Below are positions 18,101 through 25,596 of a DNA stretch of 64,000 nucleotides, in pieces. The notes beneath the pieces were generated by a model. The model had not been told where the DNA came from. It saw only the letters and a list, made by a program, of their open reading frames with translations, and searched no databases. The stretch comes from Lachnospiraceae bacterium (GTDB taxonomy: Bacteria > Bacillota > Clostridia > Lachnospirales > Lachnospiraceae). The stretch lies in the NCBI GenBank assembly GCA_016294075.1, contig JAEDCQ010000005.1, positions 1-64,000 of the forward strand, given 5' to 3'. Position numbers and translations under genes: made by a program. Positions within the stretch are counted from its first letter, which is position 1; each line of letters begins with the position of its first letter.

Positions 18101-18509
18101 AACGGTATTTACCGAAAAGGTAGATGATACTGTACTTCTGATGAATAAGTTGCGTGAGCTTGGAGTAAAGGTATCCATGGATGATTTCGGTTCCGGATAT
18201 TCTTCACTGAATGTTTTGACAAAGCTGCCTCTTGATGTACTTAAGCTGGATAAAGAGTTCTTGAAAGATTTTGAAACGGATTCGGATGAGAAGATTATTA
18301 TTCCGAGCATTATTGATATGGCAAAGAAGCTGAGTCTCAGCGTTGTTTGTGAAGGTGTCGAGACAAAGCAGCAGGTAGACTTTTTACGGAAGGTAGACTG
18401 TGACTTGGCACAGGGATATTATTACTCAAGACCTGTTCCTCTGGATGTATTTTCAAAAATGCTGGATGATGAGAATTTTGTCCTCAATCAGGAGATTAAT
18501 AACAAATAG
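15114..18509 (+). CDS. Membrane GGDEF/EAL cyclic-di-GMP signalling protein
   Basis: The 1131-residue protein begins with about six membrane helices (residues about 24-175). A PAS-like region (about 195-310), a first GGDEF domain with the active-site motif changed to VEGDEF (about residue 400), a GAF-like region (about 510-680), a second, clearly degenerate GGDEF domain (FSDNM where the motif should be, about 769) and an EAL domain follow. The EAL domain looks intact: EALIRW (901-906), LEFELTETVF, DDFGSGYSSL (about 1022-1031) and CEGVET (about 1079). The likely net activity is cyclic-di-GMP hydrolysis; the first GGDEF may bind GTP or have weak cyclase activity. The trigger is probably sensed by the membrane, PAS or GAF modules. 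It stands alone with its own promoter region. Confidence 0.9.
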   Translation: MNRKKSAEGNTQNRIYTELVRANITVVVSYLVCSVIYSAIGFWFFKGDATTGIAWRPVAYYGLLLIPFVLIAIDFRKGLFSEEFRYYIYIPATFFYLYLLLLDKDIIYFIFAVCLIATSVIYYDTHFSQIYGTILCLLHIGVAVFLSLQGNGAGGKRIFYALIVFMLSFFMNHATGMLTNIQKSRMKELHNQKQRFEALVSVDSRTIFEYNLKDDEMVLNRTSSGSVSLHRHYENFSKVAKQYRYVLYDDWEVFDDFLKKCYSGEEMFDVQMRLRNKNADYLWYQLKAKTLLDENMKPVSVIGTMENIDERKRYELRLQDKNMRDPLSKLYKYAYAKKLMAEFLDKQDNSQYAGLLIIDIDNFTTLCEKMGNTFGDGVIQSIASDLDEIFYTSDILGRVEGDEFVVLMKYIRSAEDIDKKIREIQDVVRRTYTEKEMNFTSTVSIGASVYPTDGDNFDELYGKAEKALIYEKGNGKDGYGFYDKDKEGDYAQYDIEVKHKRLEQREKMVRSYQGKESNSLTELAFKLIEESKDTDSAINLLLRQVARKLDLDGICIRRIVGSEHVMAYPYTCSLSDVLPPISAEVTFSDADWEREVARMEESNGLICCRDVSQMPNENYRKVCLYYGIVAFARTAFFEKGKFVGGIDFLDCRKVREWTNEEIQTMYALTNVISSYLLKMKAFEDASETVERLTGYDQITGLYKYEKFLSLAEKYLETAEHGNYAVVYVDFSNFKFINEFYGYEVGDKILREYAESLKRDKSIFIAGSRVFSDNMVSLIHMNLENEEALREALMHAAQKFTDKIKKKYIDSDISLTMGVCTFTVNGMKIPFKSIISNANLARKEAKKPENPNCVVYSAKMGEKLIREVSYANDMESAFQNHEFVVYLQPKVDLKSRSITGAEALIRWIKQDGTMIFPNDFIPVFEKNKTITLLDYFVYDEVCKYLASRMENGERLISISMNVSRIHLGSIRQMVTYVSGLLKKYNIPPHLLEFELTETVFTEKVDDTVLLMNKLRELGVKVSMDDFGSGYSSLNVLTKLPLDVLKLDKEFLKDFETDSDEKIIIPSIIDMAKKLSLSVVCEGVETKQQVDFLRKVDCDLAQGYYYSRPVPLDVFSKMLDDENFVLNQEINNK

Positions 18510-18526
18510 ATAGGAGATGCGGAAGA

Positions 18527-20002
18527 ATGGAACAGTTTGATGTTATCATTATCGGAGCCGGAATAACAGGAAGTTTCATTGCCCATAGCTTATCAAAAAA
18601 AGAATGCCGAATATTGGTATTGGATAAAAATGCGGATGTTGCGGATGGTGCAACGATGGCAAACAGTGCAATTGTGCATTCCGGGCATGATCCGAAGCCC
18701 GGAACGCTGAAAGCTGCGTTGAATGTCCGCGGAAGCCGCATGTATAAGGAAATCTGTGAGAAACTGGGTGTGTCGTATCAGCCGGTTTCTGCTTATGTTG
18801 TGGCAACGGATGAAGCGGAAGAGAAGATATTAAATACATTATATAAGCAGGCTGTGGAAAGAAAGATACCTGCTTTTTTTGTGTCGGGAGAAGAGGCACG
18901 TAAAAATGAACCGAACCTTTCGGAGACGGTAGTCCGTGCCCTTGAGCTTCCTACTACGGCAATAATCTATCCTTGGGAGGTCGCAATTGCCCTAATGGAG
19001 GAGGCTGTGTTAAATGATGTACAGTTGAAATTGGAAGAGACTGTCAAGGAAATCATAAAATGTGATACAGAGGGATTCCTTATTAGTACCGAAAAGGGCA
19101 GCTATTGCAGCCGGTATGTGGTGAATGCGGCCGGTGTTTATGCGGATGAGGTCTATCAGATGGCATTGGATGGTTTTGGGTGTAAGGATGCCCCTTGTTG
19201 TAAAATACATCCGAAGCGCGGTGAATATTATGTATTGGATAAATTGAAGGAACCGCTTGTTTCAAGGGTTATTTATCCGGTTCCGGGTCCTTCGGGCAAG
19301 GGAGTACTGGTTGTTCCCACCACGCATGGAAATGTATTGCTAGGCCCAAATGCAGAATATATAAAAGATAAAGAAGACGTTAGTACAACAGCGGAAGCAC
19401 TTGAATATGTTAAGAAGAATGTCTGCAAGACAGTAAGAAATATTCCGTTTGATAAGGTAATCCGTACCTTTGCGGGTCTTCGTCCATCATCGGATGAAAA
19501 GGATTTTATTATAGAACAGTCTCCCTATATAAAGGGCTTTGTAAATGCGGCATGTATGGAGTCTCCTGGGCTTGCCAGTGCTCCCGCAGTAGCGGAATAT
19601 ATCTGTGGTACCGTGATGAAGGAGGAGTTTTCCTTCCCATATAAAAAGCAATATAAGAGAAGGAAGCCAATGACTGTTGTGAGGAATCTTAGTGATGAGG
19701 AAAAAAATCTCTTAGTAAAGAAAAATCCGGATTACGGTCAGATTATCTGCCGGTGTGAACAGGTCAGTAAAGGGGAAATTTTGGATGCAATCAGGAGACC
19801 GGTCGGAGCACGCACAATAAAGGGAGTAAAGAAACGTGCGCGCCCGGGAATGGGAAGATGCCAGGGCGGTTTCTGTGAACCTGCAGTTTTGGATATTCTT
19901 GCAAAGGAACTGGGAATATCACCACTGGATGTAAAACTTGCAGGGAGCCGGTCCGTCATGCTCGTAGAAAAGATGAAGGAGGACCGTGATGATAAAATAT
20001 GA
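18527..20002 (+). CDS. GlpA-like FAD-dependent oxidoreductase with BFD [2Fe-2S] domain
   Basis: The 491-residue product opens with an FAD-binding Rossmann motif (IIIGAGITGSFIAH) and a DAO-type oxidase domain to about residue 370. The C-terminal part carries a BFD-like [2Fe-2S] cluster region (CRCEQVSKGEI, then RPGMGRCQGGFCEP). This layout matches the anaerobic glycerol-3-phosphate dehydrogenase GlpA of Firmicutes, which oxidises glycerol-3-phosphate to dihydroxyacetone phosphate. Related enzymes act on L-2-hydroxyglutarate or amino acids, so the substrate is not certain. It overlaps the following GlpB-like gene by 14 bases, and DUF1667 comes third, the usual Firmicutes trio. No glycerol kinase or facilitator is adjacent. 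Confidence 0.8.
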   Translation: MEQFDVIIIGAGITGSFIAHSLSKKECRILVLDKNADVADGATMANSAIVHSGHDPKPGTLKAALNVRGSRMYKEICEKLGVSYQPVSAYVVATDEAEEKILNTLYKQAVERKIPAFFVSGEEARKNEPNLSETVVRALELPTTAIIYPWEVAIALMEEAVLNDVQLKLEETVKEIIKCDTEGFLISTEKGSYCSRYVVNAAGVYADEVYQMALDGFGCKDAPCCKIHPKRGEYYVLDKLKEPLVSRVIYPVPGPSGKGVLVVPTTHGNVLLGPNAEYIKDKEDVSTTAEALEYVKKNVCKTVRNIPFDKVIRTFAGLRPSSDEKDFIIEQSPYIKGFVNAACMESPGLASAPAVAEYICGTVMKEEFSFPYKKQYKRRKPMTVVRNLSDEEKNLLVKKNPDYGQIICRCEQVSKGEILDAIRRPVGARTIKGVKKRARPGMGRCQGGFCEPAVLDILAKELGISPLDVKLAGSRSVMLVEKMKEDRDDKI

Positions 20003-21242
20003 GTTAATTATCGTAGGCGGGGGAAGTGCCGGAATCGCAGCCGCAATTTCTGCAAGTGAGAACGGCTGCCGGGATATCCTTCTTTTGGAACGTGACAGGG
20101 AACTGGGAGGTATTTTGCAGCAGTGTATCCATAATGGTTTCGGACTGCATAGGTTCGGAGAGGAATTGTCCGGTCCCGCGTATGCGGAGCGTTTTATTTC
20201 CATGCTGAAGGAAACGAATGTACAGATAAAGACCTCTACCATGGTATTACATATCGGAAAAGATAAGACGGTTTCTTATGTAAATGCCAAGGAAGGATAT
20301 GTAACACTGCAGGCAGAAGCTGTTATTCTGGCTATGGGCTGCAGGGAGCGTACACGCGGAGCAATCGCAATTCCGGGATATCGTCCAAGCGGGGTATGGA
20401 GTGCAGGAACAGCACAGAAGTATCTGAATATGGAAGGCTATCTTGTGGGAAAGCGTGTTTTTATACTCGGAAGCGGTGATATCGGTTTGATTATGGCGCG
20501 GCGTATGACGCTGGAAGGCGCAAAAGTATTGGGTGTGGCGGAGCTTATGCCGTATTCTAACGGTTTGCCGCGTAATATCAAGCAATGTCTGGAGGATTTT
20601 GATATTCCTCTCTATCTAAGCCATACGGTTATACAAATCCGCGGGAAAGAGCGTGTGGAAGGGATAACGATCGCAAAGGTCGATGATACACTCAAGCCGG
20701 TTAAGGGTACGGAAACAGACTTTGAAGTAGACACGTTGTTATTATCGGTGGGATTGATTCCTGAAAATTCACTCAGTGAAGAAGCCGGTGTTGAGCTGAT
20801 GCCGAAAACAAAAGGACCTCTTGTGGATGAGTCCTTACAGACAAACATTTCCGGAATTTTTGCATGTGGAAATGTACTTCATGTACATGATCTTGTGGAT
20901 TTTGTGAGTCTGGAAGGAGAAAAAGCAGGAAAAAGCGCAGCAAGGTATATTCGCGGAGAGTTAATGACAAACGCATGCATAAAAACACGGGCAGGCAACG
21001 GAATCGGTTATGTAATTCCGGCCGGCATCTGTGTTGAAAATATAGAAGATAAGCAGGAATTGATGTTTCGTGTCACAAAAAATGCAAGAGATGTCAAAGT
21101 TGCTCTATATTTAAACGATGTGTTGATAAAAGCAATTCCCAAAAAGCGCGTTGCACCGAGTGAAATGGAAAAAATTATTTTAAAGAAGGAAGAGCTTTCT
21201 GCCGGTGAAGCAGATTTAACCGTGTGCCTGATAGAAGATTAA
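19989..21242 (+). CDS. GlpB-like FAD/NAD(P)-dependent oxidoreductase
   Basis: The product has 417 residues with two Rossmann motifs: IIVGGGSAGIAAAISA at the N-terminus for FAD and FILGSGDIGLIMARR near residue 155 for NAD(P). ILAMGCRERTRGAI, near residue 120, is the conserved CxER-type block of this pyridine-nucleotide oxidoreductase group. GTG at 19986 is possible, but ATG at 19989 has AAGGAGG six bases upstream and is preferred. It overlaps the GlpA-like gene, implying coupled translation and probably a complex. With DUF1667 it would pass electrons from the GlpA-like flavin and iron-sulphur cluster to an acceptor. The acceptor is not identifiable. Confidence 0.82.
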   Translation: MIKYELIIVGGGSAGIAAAISASENGCRDILLLERDRELGGILQQCIHNGFGLHRFGEELSGPAYAERFISMLKETNVQIKTSTMVLHIGKDKTVSYVNAKEGYVTLQAEAVILAMGCRERTRGAIAIPGYRPSGVWSAGTAQKYLNMEGYLVGKRVFILGSGDIGLIMARRMTLEGAKVLGVAELMPYSNGLPRNIKQCLEDFDIPLYLSHTVIQIRGKERVEGITIAKVDDTLKPVKGTETDFEVDTLLLSVGLIPENSLSEEAGVELMPKTKGPLVDESLQTNISGIFACGNVLHVHDLVDFVSLEGEKAGKSAARYIRGELMTNACIKTRAGNGIGYVIPAGICVENIEDKQELMFRVTKNARDVKVALYLNDVLIKAIPKKRVAPSEMEKIILKKEELSAGEADLTVCLIED

Positions 21243-21248
21243 AGGGAG

Positions 21249-21635
21249 ATGATGGAATTGAAAACGGAATTAAACTGTATTGTCTGTCCTATGAGCTGTC
21301 TTATTTCGGTAGAACTGGATGATACATCGGGAGAAATGATATCAATATCGGGGAATACATGCAAAAGAGGAGAAAATTATGCCCTAAATGAGCTGATAAA
21401 TCCCATGCGCCAGCTGACAAGTACCGTAGCAATACAAAATGCCGCCTACAGTCGTCTTCCGGTTATACTGTCATCAGAAATTCCGAAGGGAAAAATATTT
21501 GATGTTATGGAGTGCATTAAAGAGGTGACGATAACTGCCCCGGTTTCTATAGGAGATATTATTATTTCCGATGTGTGCGGTCTTGGGGTTGATGTGATTG
21601 CATCACGAAGTATGGGAAGTGAAAGTATCGAATAG
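21249..21635 (+). CDS. DUF1667 domain protein
   Basis: The 128-residue product has cysteines in an N-terminal CIVCPMSC pattern and again in NTCKRGENYA, suited to binding a metal or iron-sulphur cluster. The final part (IGDIIISDVCGLGVDVIASRSM) is the conserved C-terminus of DUF1667. In Firmicutes this family is encoded as the third gene after GlpA-like and GlpB-like oxidoreductases, as here. It may take the electron-transfer role that the iron-sulphur subunit GlpC has in enterobacteria; that is inference. GGGAG lies directly before two ATGs (21249 and 21252), and TTG at 21258 is also possible, so the start is uncertain by three codons. Confidence 0.82.
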   Translation: MMELKTELNCIVCPMSCLISVELDDTSGEMISISGNTCKRGENYALNELINPMRQLTSTVAIQNAAYSRLPVILSSEIPKGKIFDVMECIKEVTITAPVSIGDIIISDVCGLGVDVIASRSMGSESIE

Positions 21636-21645
21636 AAAACAAATC

Positions 21646-21674
21646 TGGACTTTATACGGAGTTTGTTATATACT
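21646..21674 (+). promoter_or_regulatory. Candidate promoter of the SEC-C gene
   Basis: TGGACT at 21646-21651 and TATACT at 21669-21674 are spaced by 17 bases. The predicted transcript begins about 45 bases before the ATG at 21728. Confidence 0.45.
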
Positions 21675-21727
21675 GTCAAAGTAAAATCAAAGGAAAACAG
21701 ATAGATCACATTAGGAAGGATATTTTT

Positions 21728-22231
21728 ATGACATTATTAGAACAGTGGAGAAGTACAGCATATTCAGAAACAGCAAATAAAGGAGATTTACAGAGACTCT
21801 GGGCAAAATATTTTGAACAGGAAAAGGAGATTTATGCGCAGATTCTTGCAAATCCTGCAGAGGAAGTAAAAGGAACTGTAAAGGAGCTGGCAGAAAAGTA
21901 TGATGTAACCGTTATGACAATGACAGGTTTCTTAGATGGAATTAATGACAGCTTAAAGGAAACAAATCCGATTGAAACAATGGAAGAAGATACGGTTGTA
22001 AGCCTTGCATATGACACGGAAAAGCTTTATAAGAATATGGTAGCTGCCGGTGCAGACTGGTTGTACGAGTTGCCTGAATGGGAAGGCATTTATGATGAAG
22101 ATACACGTAAAGCTCTTTATAAGGAGCAAAAGCTTTCCACTACCATTGTTAAGGAGGCAAAGGTATATCCAAACGACCCCTGCCCATGCGGAAGCGGTAA
22201 AAAATATAAGAAGTGCTGCGGGAGAAAATAA
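21728..22231 (+). CDS. SEC-C metal-binding domain protein
   Basis: The 167-residue product ends with a SEC-C zinc-binding motif (PNDPCPCGSGKKYKKCCG), the same kind of tail found at the end of SecA and in many small accessory proteins. The first 140 residues are helical and contain no motif I can name. The tail suggests zinc binding and possibly contact with the secretion or translation machinery; no specific function is claimed. AGGAAGGA precedes the ATG, and a strong shared terminator follows the gene. It is a single-gene unit. Confidence 0.8.
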   Translation: MTLLEQWRSTAYSETANKGDLQRLWAKYFEQEKEIYAQILANPAEEVKGTVKELAEKYDVTVMTMTGFLDGINDSLKETNPIETMEEDTVVSLAYDTEKLYKNMVAAGADWLYELPEWEGIYDEDTRKALYKEQKLSTTIVKEAKVYPNDPCPCGSGKKYKKCCGRK

Positions 22232-22270
22232 TTTTCTGATTTCCGGACAGAAGTTCTTTTTAGAAAAAAT

Positions 22271-22306
22271 AGGCGTAAGGCTTGAAATTCAAGCCTTACG
22301 CCTTTG
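22271..22306. terminator. Bidirectional terminator between convergent genes
   Basis: AGGCGTAAGGCTTG (22271-22284) pairs with CAAGCCTTACGCCT, running to 22302, followed by TTT. The preceding A run on the plus strand provides a T run for the minus strand. It serves both the SEC-C gene and the convergent Spo0A-domain gene. Confidence 0.8.
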
Positions 22307-22340
22307 TTGATGATGGTCCGTGAATCCGGCATCCGCTGTT

Positions 22341-22739
22341 TTAATTGTTTTTCTCACGAAGATAGAAGTACAAGCCGGCAAGAAACTGCGTGTTGGTAGG
22401 AATTTTTTTGTCAGGTCTTACGGTATTTCCGAAAATAGTATTCAGATTTTTTTTGTTTCCGTACATCCATGTGATTTGTATAGACGTGCGGATGGCGCGT
22501 TCTACCCTTGCCGGTGTAGATTGGTAACATACTGCAATCTCGGGATATAATTCCTTTGTGATATGATGCAGGATTTCAGGGTCAATCATAATCAATTTTA
22601 AAGCATAAATTATATATTGATATCCGTATACATGCTGCGGAAAGCCGATATTCAATAATAATTTACGGATATTCCTTGCTTCGTCTATTGATTCCACATT
22701 TCTGTAGGGTTCATTTGTTCTGTACATTAGTGCATCCAT
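22341..22739 (-). CDS. Stand-alone Spo0A C-terminal DNA-binding domain protein
   Basis: The 132-residue product matches the Spo0A effector domain almost end to end. GFPQHVYGYQYIIYALKLI, PEILHHITKELYPEIA and TPARVERAIRTSIQITW correspond to the helices that bind 0A boxes, and the family's C-terminal block is seen as IFGNT followed by PTNTQFLAGL. There is no receiver domain, so it cannot be controlled by phosphorylation in the way Spo0A is. It could bind 0A-like sites constitutively, modulate Spo0A targets or act in a different pathway. AAAGGAG precedes the ATG. It is divergent from the XRE regulator, and a TGTCGAA sequence (a core 0A box) lies between them. Confidence 0.85.
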   Translation of the reverse strand: MDALMYRTNEPYRNVESIDEARNIRKLLLNIGFPQHVYGYQYIIYALKLIMIDPEILHHITKELYPEIAVCYQSTPARVERAIRTSIQITWMYGNKKNLNTIFGNTVRPDKKIPTNTQFLAGLYFYLREKNN

Positions 22740-22803
22740 AAAATTCTCCTTTTACGACAAAATATATAACGGCAAAGATTATGCTAAGATAATATTACAA
22801 ATA

Positions 22804-22874
22804 TTGACATAAAAAAATACTAAGTTTAACATAAATCATGTCGAAATTAACAAATTTATGTGTCAAATTTGACA
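22804..22874 (+). promoter_or_regulatory. Promoter, 0A-box-like site and 14-bp palindrome before the XRE gene
   Basis: TTGACA (22804-22809) and TAACAT (22827-22832) with 17-base spacing form a promoter. TGTCGAA at 22839-22845 matches the Spo0A box core and lies at the expected transcript start. TGTCAAATTTGACA at 22861-22874 is a perfect palindrome just before the ribosome binding site, a natural place for autorepression by the encoded regulator. Confidence 0.55.
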
Positions 22875-22884
22875 TGGGGGAAGT

Positions 22885-23574
22885 ATGTTAAGTGAAAAAA
22901 TGAGGGAATTACTTGCGTCAAGAAATATGACGAAAGAGGAACTGGCAGAATTGTGTGACCTTCCTTTTGAAACAATCAGAAATATTTATTATGGGAAAAC
23001 AATCGACCCGAAAATCAGTACCATAATGAAAATAGCGGATGCATTCAAACTCTCCGTTAACTGCCTTATGGGACATCCCGAGTATACATCGGAAGAAGCT
23101 TCCATTATAAAGTATTACAGGTCGTGCGGAGAGCATGGAAGAAGCTTGATTTTATTAACTGCAAAATACGAGGCAACAGCCGCGAGGGCAGAGCGCGAAG
23201 CATCAAATCGTCATAAGATTCCATGCCTGATTCCACATGGCAATATTTCTGACGGTATTGTGTATGATATGTGTGAAGTTGTAGAAGTGGAAACGGCAAT
23301 AAGCAGGGCATATGTATCAATTCAAATTACATCAAATGATTTGGTTCCCGTTTATTTTAAGGGTGATATTCTTCTTTTTGAAAACCGTTTCCCATTAGAT
23401 GGTGAGTATGCTGCTTTTTATATAGGAAATAAAGCATACATCAGAAAATTTATGGAGGAAGACGGAAAATATATATTAAAAAGTGTCAGAAAGATGGGAA
23501 AAAATATTGAGTTAAGCGGGCTGGACCGGCTTGAATACATTGGCACCTGCTGTGACATTATCAGAGCGCAATAA
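22885..23574 (+). CDS. XRE-type regulator with LexA/S24-like C-terminal domain
   Basis: The 229-residue protein has an N-terminal Cro/C1 helix-turn-helix (MTKEELAELCDLPFETIRNI, about residues 14-33) and a C-terminal region similar to S24 peptidases (NDLVPVYFKGDILLFENRFP, about 153-172, then YAAFYIGNKAYIRKF). S24 repressors usually have a serine in a GDSM-type motif and a lysine partner. Here the serine position reads SNDLVP and only KAYIRK could supply the base, so self-cleavage is doubtful. GGGGGAAG precedes the ATG. Its own upstream palindrome suggests autoregulation. No phage genes surround it, so it is probably a chromosomal regulator. Confidence 0.8.
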   Translation: MLSEKMRELLASRNMTKEELAELCDLPFETIRNIYYGKTIDPKISTIMKIADAFKLSVNCLMGHPEYTSEEASIIKYYRSCGEHGRSLILLTAKYEATAARAEREASNRHKIPCLIPHGNISDGIVYDMCEVVEVETAISRAYVSIQITSNDLVPVYFKGDILLFENRFPLDGEYAAFYIGNKAYIRKFMEEDGKYILKSVRKMGKNIELSGLDRLEYIGTCCDIIRAQ

Positions 23575-23594
23575 AACATAAAATGAAAACAAAA

Positions 23595-23630
23595 GCGTTG
23601 AAGGGGGGAACCTTCAACGCTTCTGTTTTG
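23595..23630 (+). terminator. Terminator of the XRE gene
   Basis: GCGTTGAAGG (23595-23604) pairs perfectly with CCTTCAACGC (23611-23620) and is followed by TTCTGTTTT. Confidence 0.8.
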
Positions 23631-23725
23631 TGTAAAAGGGGAATTCTTCCGGAATTGCTAATTAGCAAGCTCGACCTCTGTCGAACTGTTATGATTATAG
23701 TCAAAAAAAAACTTTTCTACTATAA

Positions 23726-25024
23726 CTATGTTGCATTGTTTCTGACAATATATTGCTCAAAACGTTTTTTTTCGCGAAGGGAACAAATGCAGGAGCAGTA
23801 TATACCGTTTTCGCGGTACTCGGATTCTAATATAACTGCATTTTGGAATAATGTGTTTAAGATATCCCCCCGGGATAACGGAAAAAGAAACTCACATTTT
23901 CCCTGCATTTCAAACAGCTTTTGGTAAAGCAGACGAAGTAATGCATCGATTCCGATTTTTTCTTTGGCGGAAAGATATATTTTATCACCCTGAATATAAG
24001 GAAGCTTTCCCGTAGACATAATCCGTTCCGCTTTATTATACACATAAATACAGGGAATACCTGAAGCGTCCAATTCCTTTAAGGTCTCTTCCGTAACCCG
24101 GATGTGTTCATTGCAGTGTTCATCGGAAGCATCAATAATATGCAGGATAATGTCTGCATAGGAAACCTCCTCGAGAGTGGAATGAAAAGCTTTCACCAAA
24201 GAATGAGGAAGCTTATTGATAAAACCTACCGTGTCTGAGAGGAGAAAAGGAGGATTGCTGTTTCCGGGAGTAATCTTGCGGATTGTCGTATCAAGAGTGG
24301 CAAACAGCATATCCTTTTCCAATACCTTTTTGTCTGAACTATCGGAAAAAGAATCCAACATCCAGTTCATAACAGTGGATTTTCCAGCATTGGTATACCC
24401 GACAAGGGCAACCCGCGGAAGACCGGACTGTTCTCTGCTGCTACGTGTAACATTACGTTCCTTGGCAACCGTCTCTAATGCCTGCCGCAACTGGGAAATG
24501 CGTTTTTCAATATAGCGGCGGTCCAATTCCAGTTTTGTTTCACCGGCACCTTTATTACTTAAACTACCGCTTCCGCCACCCTGACGTGATAGGGAGGAAT
24601 GAAGCCCTAAAAGACGTGGCAGCTTATATTGCAAATCGGCAAGCTCTACCTGCAGCATAGCTTCTTTTGTGCGGGCACGTTCCCGAAAAATGCGAAGAAT
24701 CAGGGAGGTGCGGTCTAAAATAACGGCATCCAGTTCATCGGCAAGATTACGAAGCTGGATAGGGGACAGCATTTCATCAAAAATAACGGTATCCGCTTCC
24801 TGTAAAGTAAGCTGTTCCCTAATCTGTGCAATCTTACCGCTTCCGATATATGTTGCGGCAACAGGACTTGGCAGATTTTGCGTAAAGATGCCAACCACCG
24901 TCATATTGCAGGCCTTGGCAAGCTCTTTAAGCTCATCCATTGAGTGCTCAAATTCTTCGGTAGAAACGCCGGTATTTAAACCGGCTAATATAGTACGATG
25001 TTCAATTTCAGGTAATATATCCAT
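23726..25024 (-). CDS. hflX: GTPase HflX
   Basis: HflX is a ribosome-associated GTPase that splits or rescues stalled 70S ribosomes. The 432-residue product has the N-terminal HflX domain with the glycine-rich loop (SRQGGGSGSLSNKGAGETKL) and then the G domain: G1 GYTNAGKST, the G3 block DTVGFINKLPHSLVKAFHST and G4-like YNKAE. The N-terminal motif VAATYIGSGKI is also typical. It is the last gene of a minus-strand operon after VanZ and the large cNMP-fold protein; its ATG lies 14 bases beyond the VanZ stop with GAAAGG ahead of it. Length is normal for the family. Confidence 0.94.
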   Translation of the reverse strand: MDILPEIEHRTILAGLNTGVSTEEFEHSMDELKELAKACNMTVVGIFTQNLPSPVAATYIGSGKIAQIREQLTLQEADTVIFDEMLSPIQLRNLADELDAVILDRTSLILRIFRERARTKEAMLQVELADLQYKLPRLLGLHSSLSRQGGGSGSLSNKGAGETKLELDRRYIEKRISQLRQALETVAKERNVTRSSREQSGLPRVALVGYTNAGKSTVMNWMLDSFSDSSDKKVLEKDMLFATLDTTIRKITPGNSNPPFLLSDTVGFINKLPHSLVKAFHSTLEEVSYADIILHIIDASDEHCNEHIRVTEETLKELDASGIPCIYVYNKAERIMSTGKLPYIQGDKIYLSAKEKIGIDALLRLLYQKLFEMQGKCEFLFPLSRGDILNTLFQNAVILESEYRENGIYCSCICSLREKKRFEQYIVRNNAT

Positions 25025-25038
25025 ATAAGTGTACCTTT

Positions 25039-25569
25039 CTAATCATCCATGGAAAGAAATGAAAAAACAGTCTTCCTTCCGATATAGCCTATAATCCTTA
25101 TTAACAGGATTCCCGGAATAATCCCCATGCAATCAATATAAACATCGGAAACAGAGGAAACACGTCCTGCGATAAATGATTGATGATACTCATCCAGACA
25201 GGCAAAGGCAATACAGAAAAATCCGGCAATCAGTGTAAGTGCCATTCCTCTCAGACGATAGACATACAAGGGAAGGGAAACGCTGGCGGCAAGTAAAAAA
25301 TATTCCGTGACATGCGCGGTTTTTCTGACATAGGGATGAATCTGTATAATCAGTTCGTTTAAAGTCACATTGTCATAGCCTCGAAACAGAAGCTTATTAT
25401 AGGCAAGAATAATAAGCTTGCTTACCTGATAGCTTAATGAACCTGACTGCGTACCTGTCTGTGCAGAAAAAGAAAAAATAAGGTACATCATTAAGAGCGC
25501 AGGGATAAAGGATAACGGTTTTAAAATATAACGCAGAAATTTTATAAAAAACAAGCGGAAAAACTCCAT
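25039..25569 (-). CDS. VanZ family membrane protein
   Basis: The 176-residue protein has about four membrane helices. Conserved VanZ features are the first helix followed by FSFSAQTGTQSGSLS, the central KTAHVTEYFLLAA and the loop CLDEYHQSFIAGRVSSVSD with its aspartate that precedes the last helix. VanZ of enterococci gives low teicoplanin resistance by an unknown route, but most family members are chromosomal proteins of unknown role. It sits between the cNMP-fold gene and hflX on the same strand with short gaps. Confidence 0.88.
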   Translation of the reverse strand: MEFFRLFFIKFLRYILKPLSFIPALLMMYLIFSFSAQTGTQSGSLSYQVSKLIILAYNKLLFRGYDNVTLNELIIQIHPYVRKTAHVTEYFLLAASVSLPLYVYRLRGMALTLIAGFFCIAFACLDEYHQSFIAGRVSSVSDVYIDCMGIIPGILLIRIIGYIGRKTVFSFLSMDD

Positions 25570-25596
25570 AAAATAACCTCGAAAATATTAAGAATC

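Noticed and set aside
22885..23574. Prophage repressor marking an integrated phage
   Set aside because: No integrase, structural gene or attachment repeat is found in the surrounding sequence.
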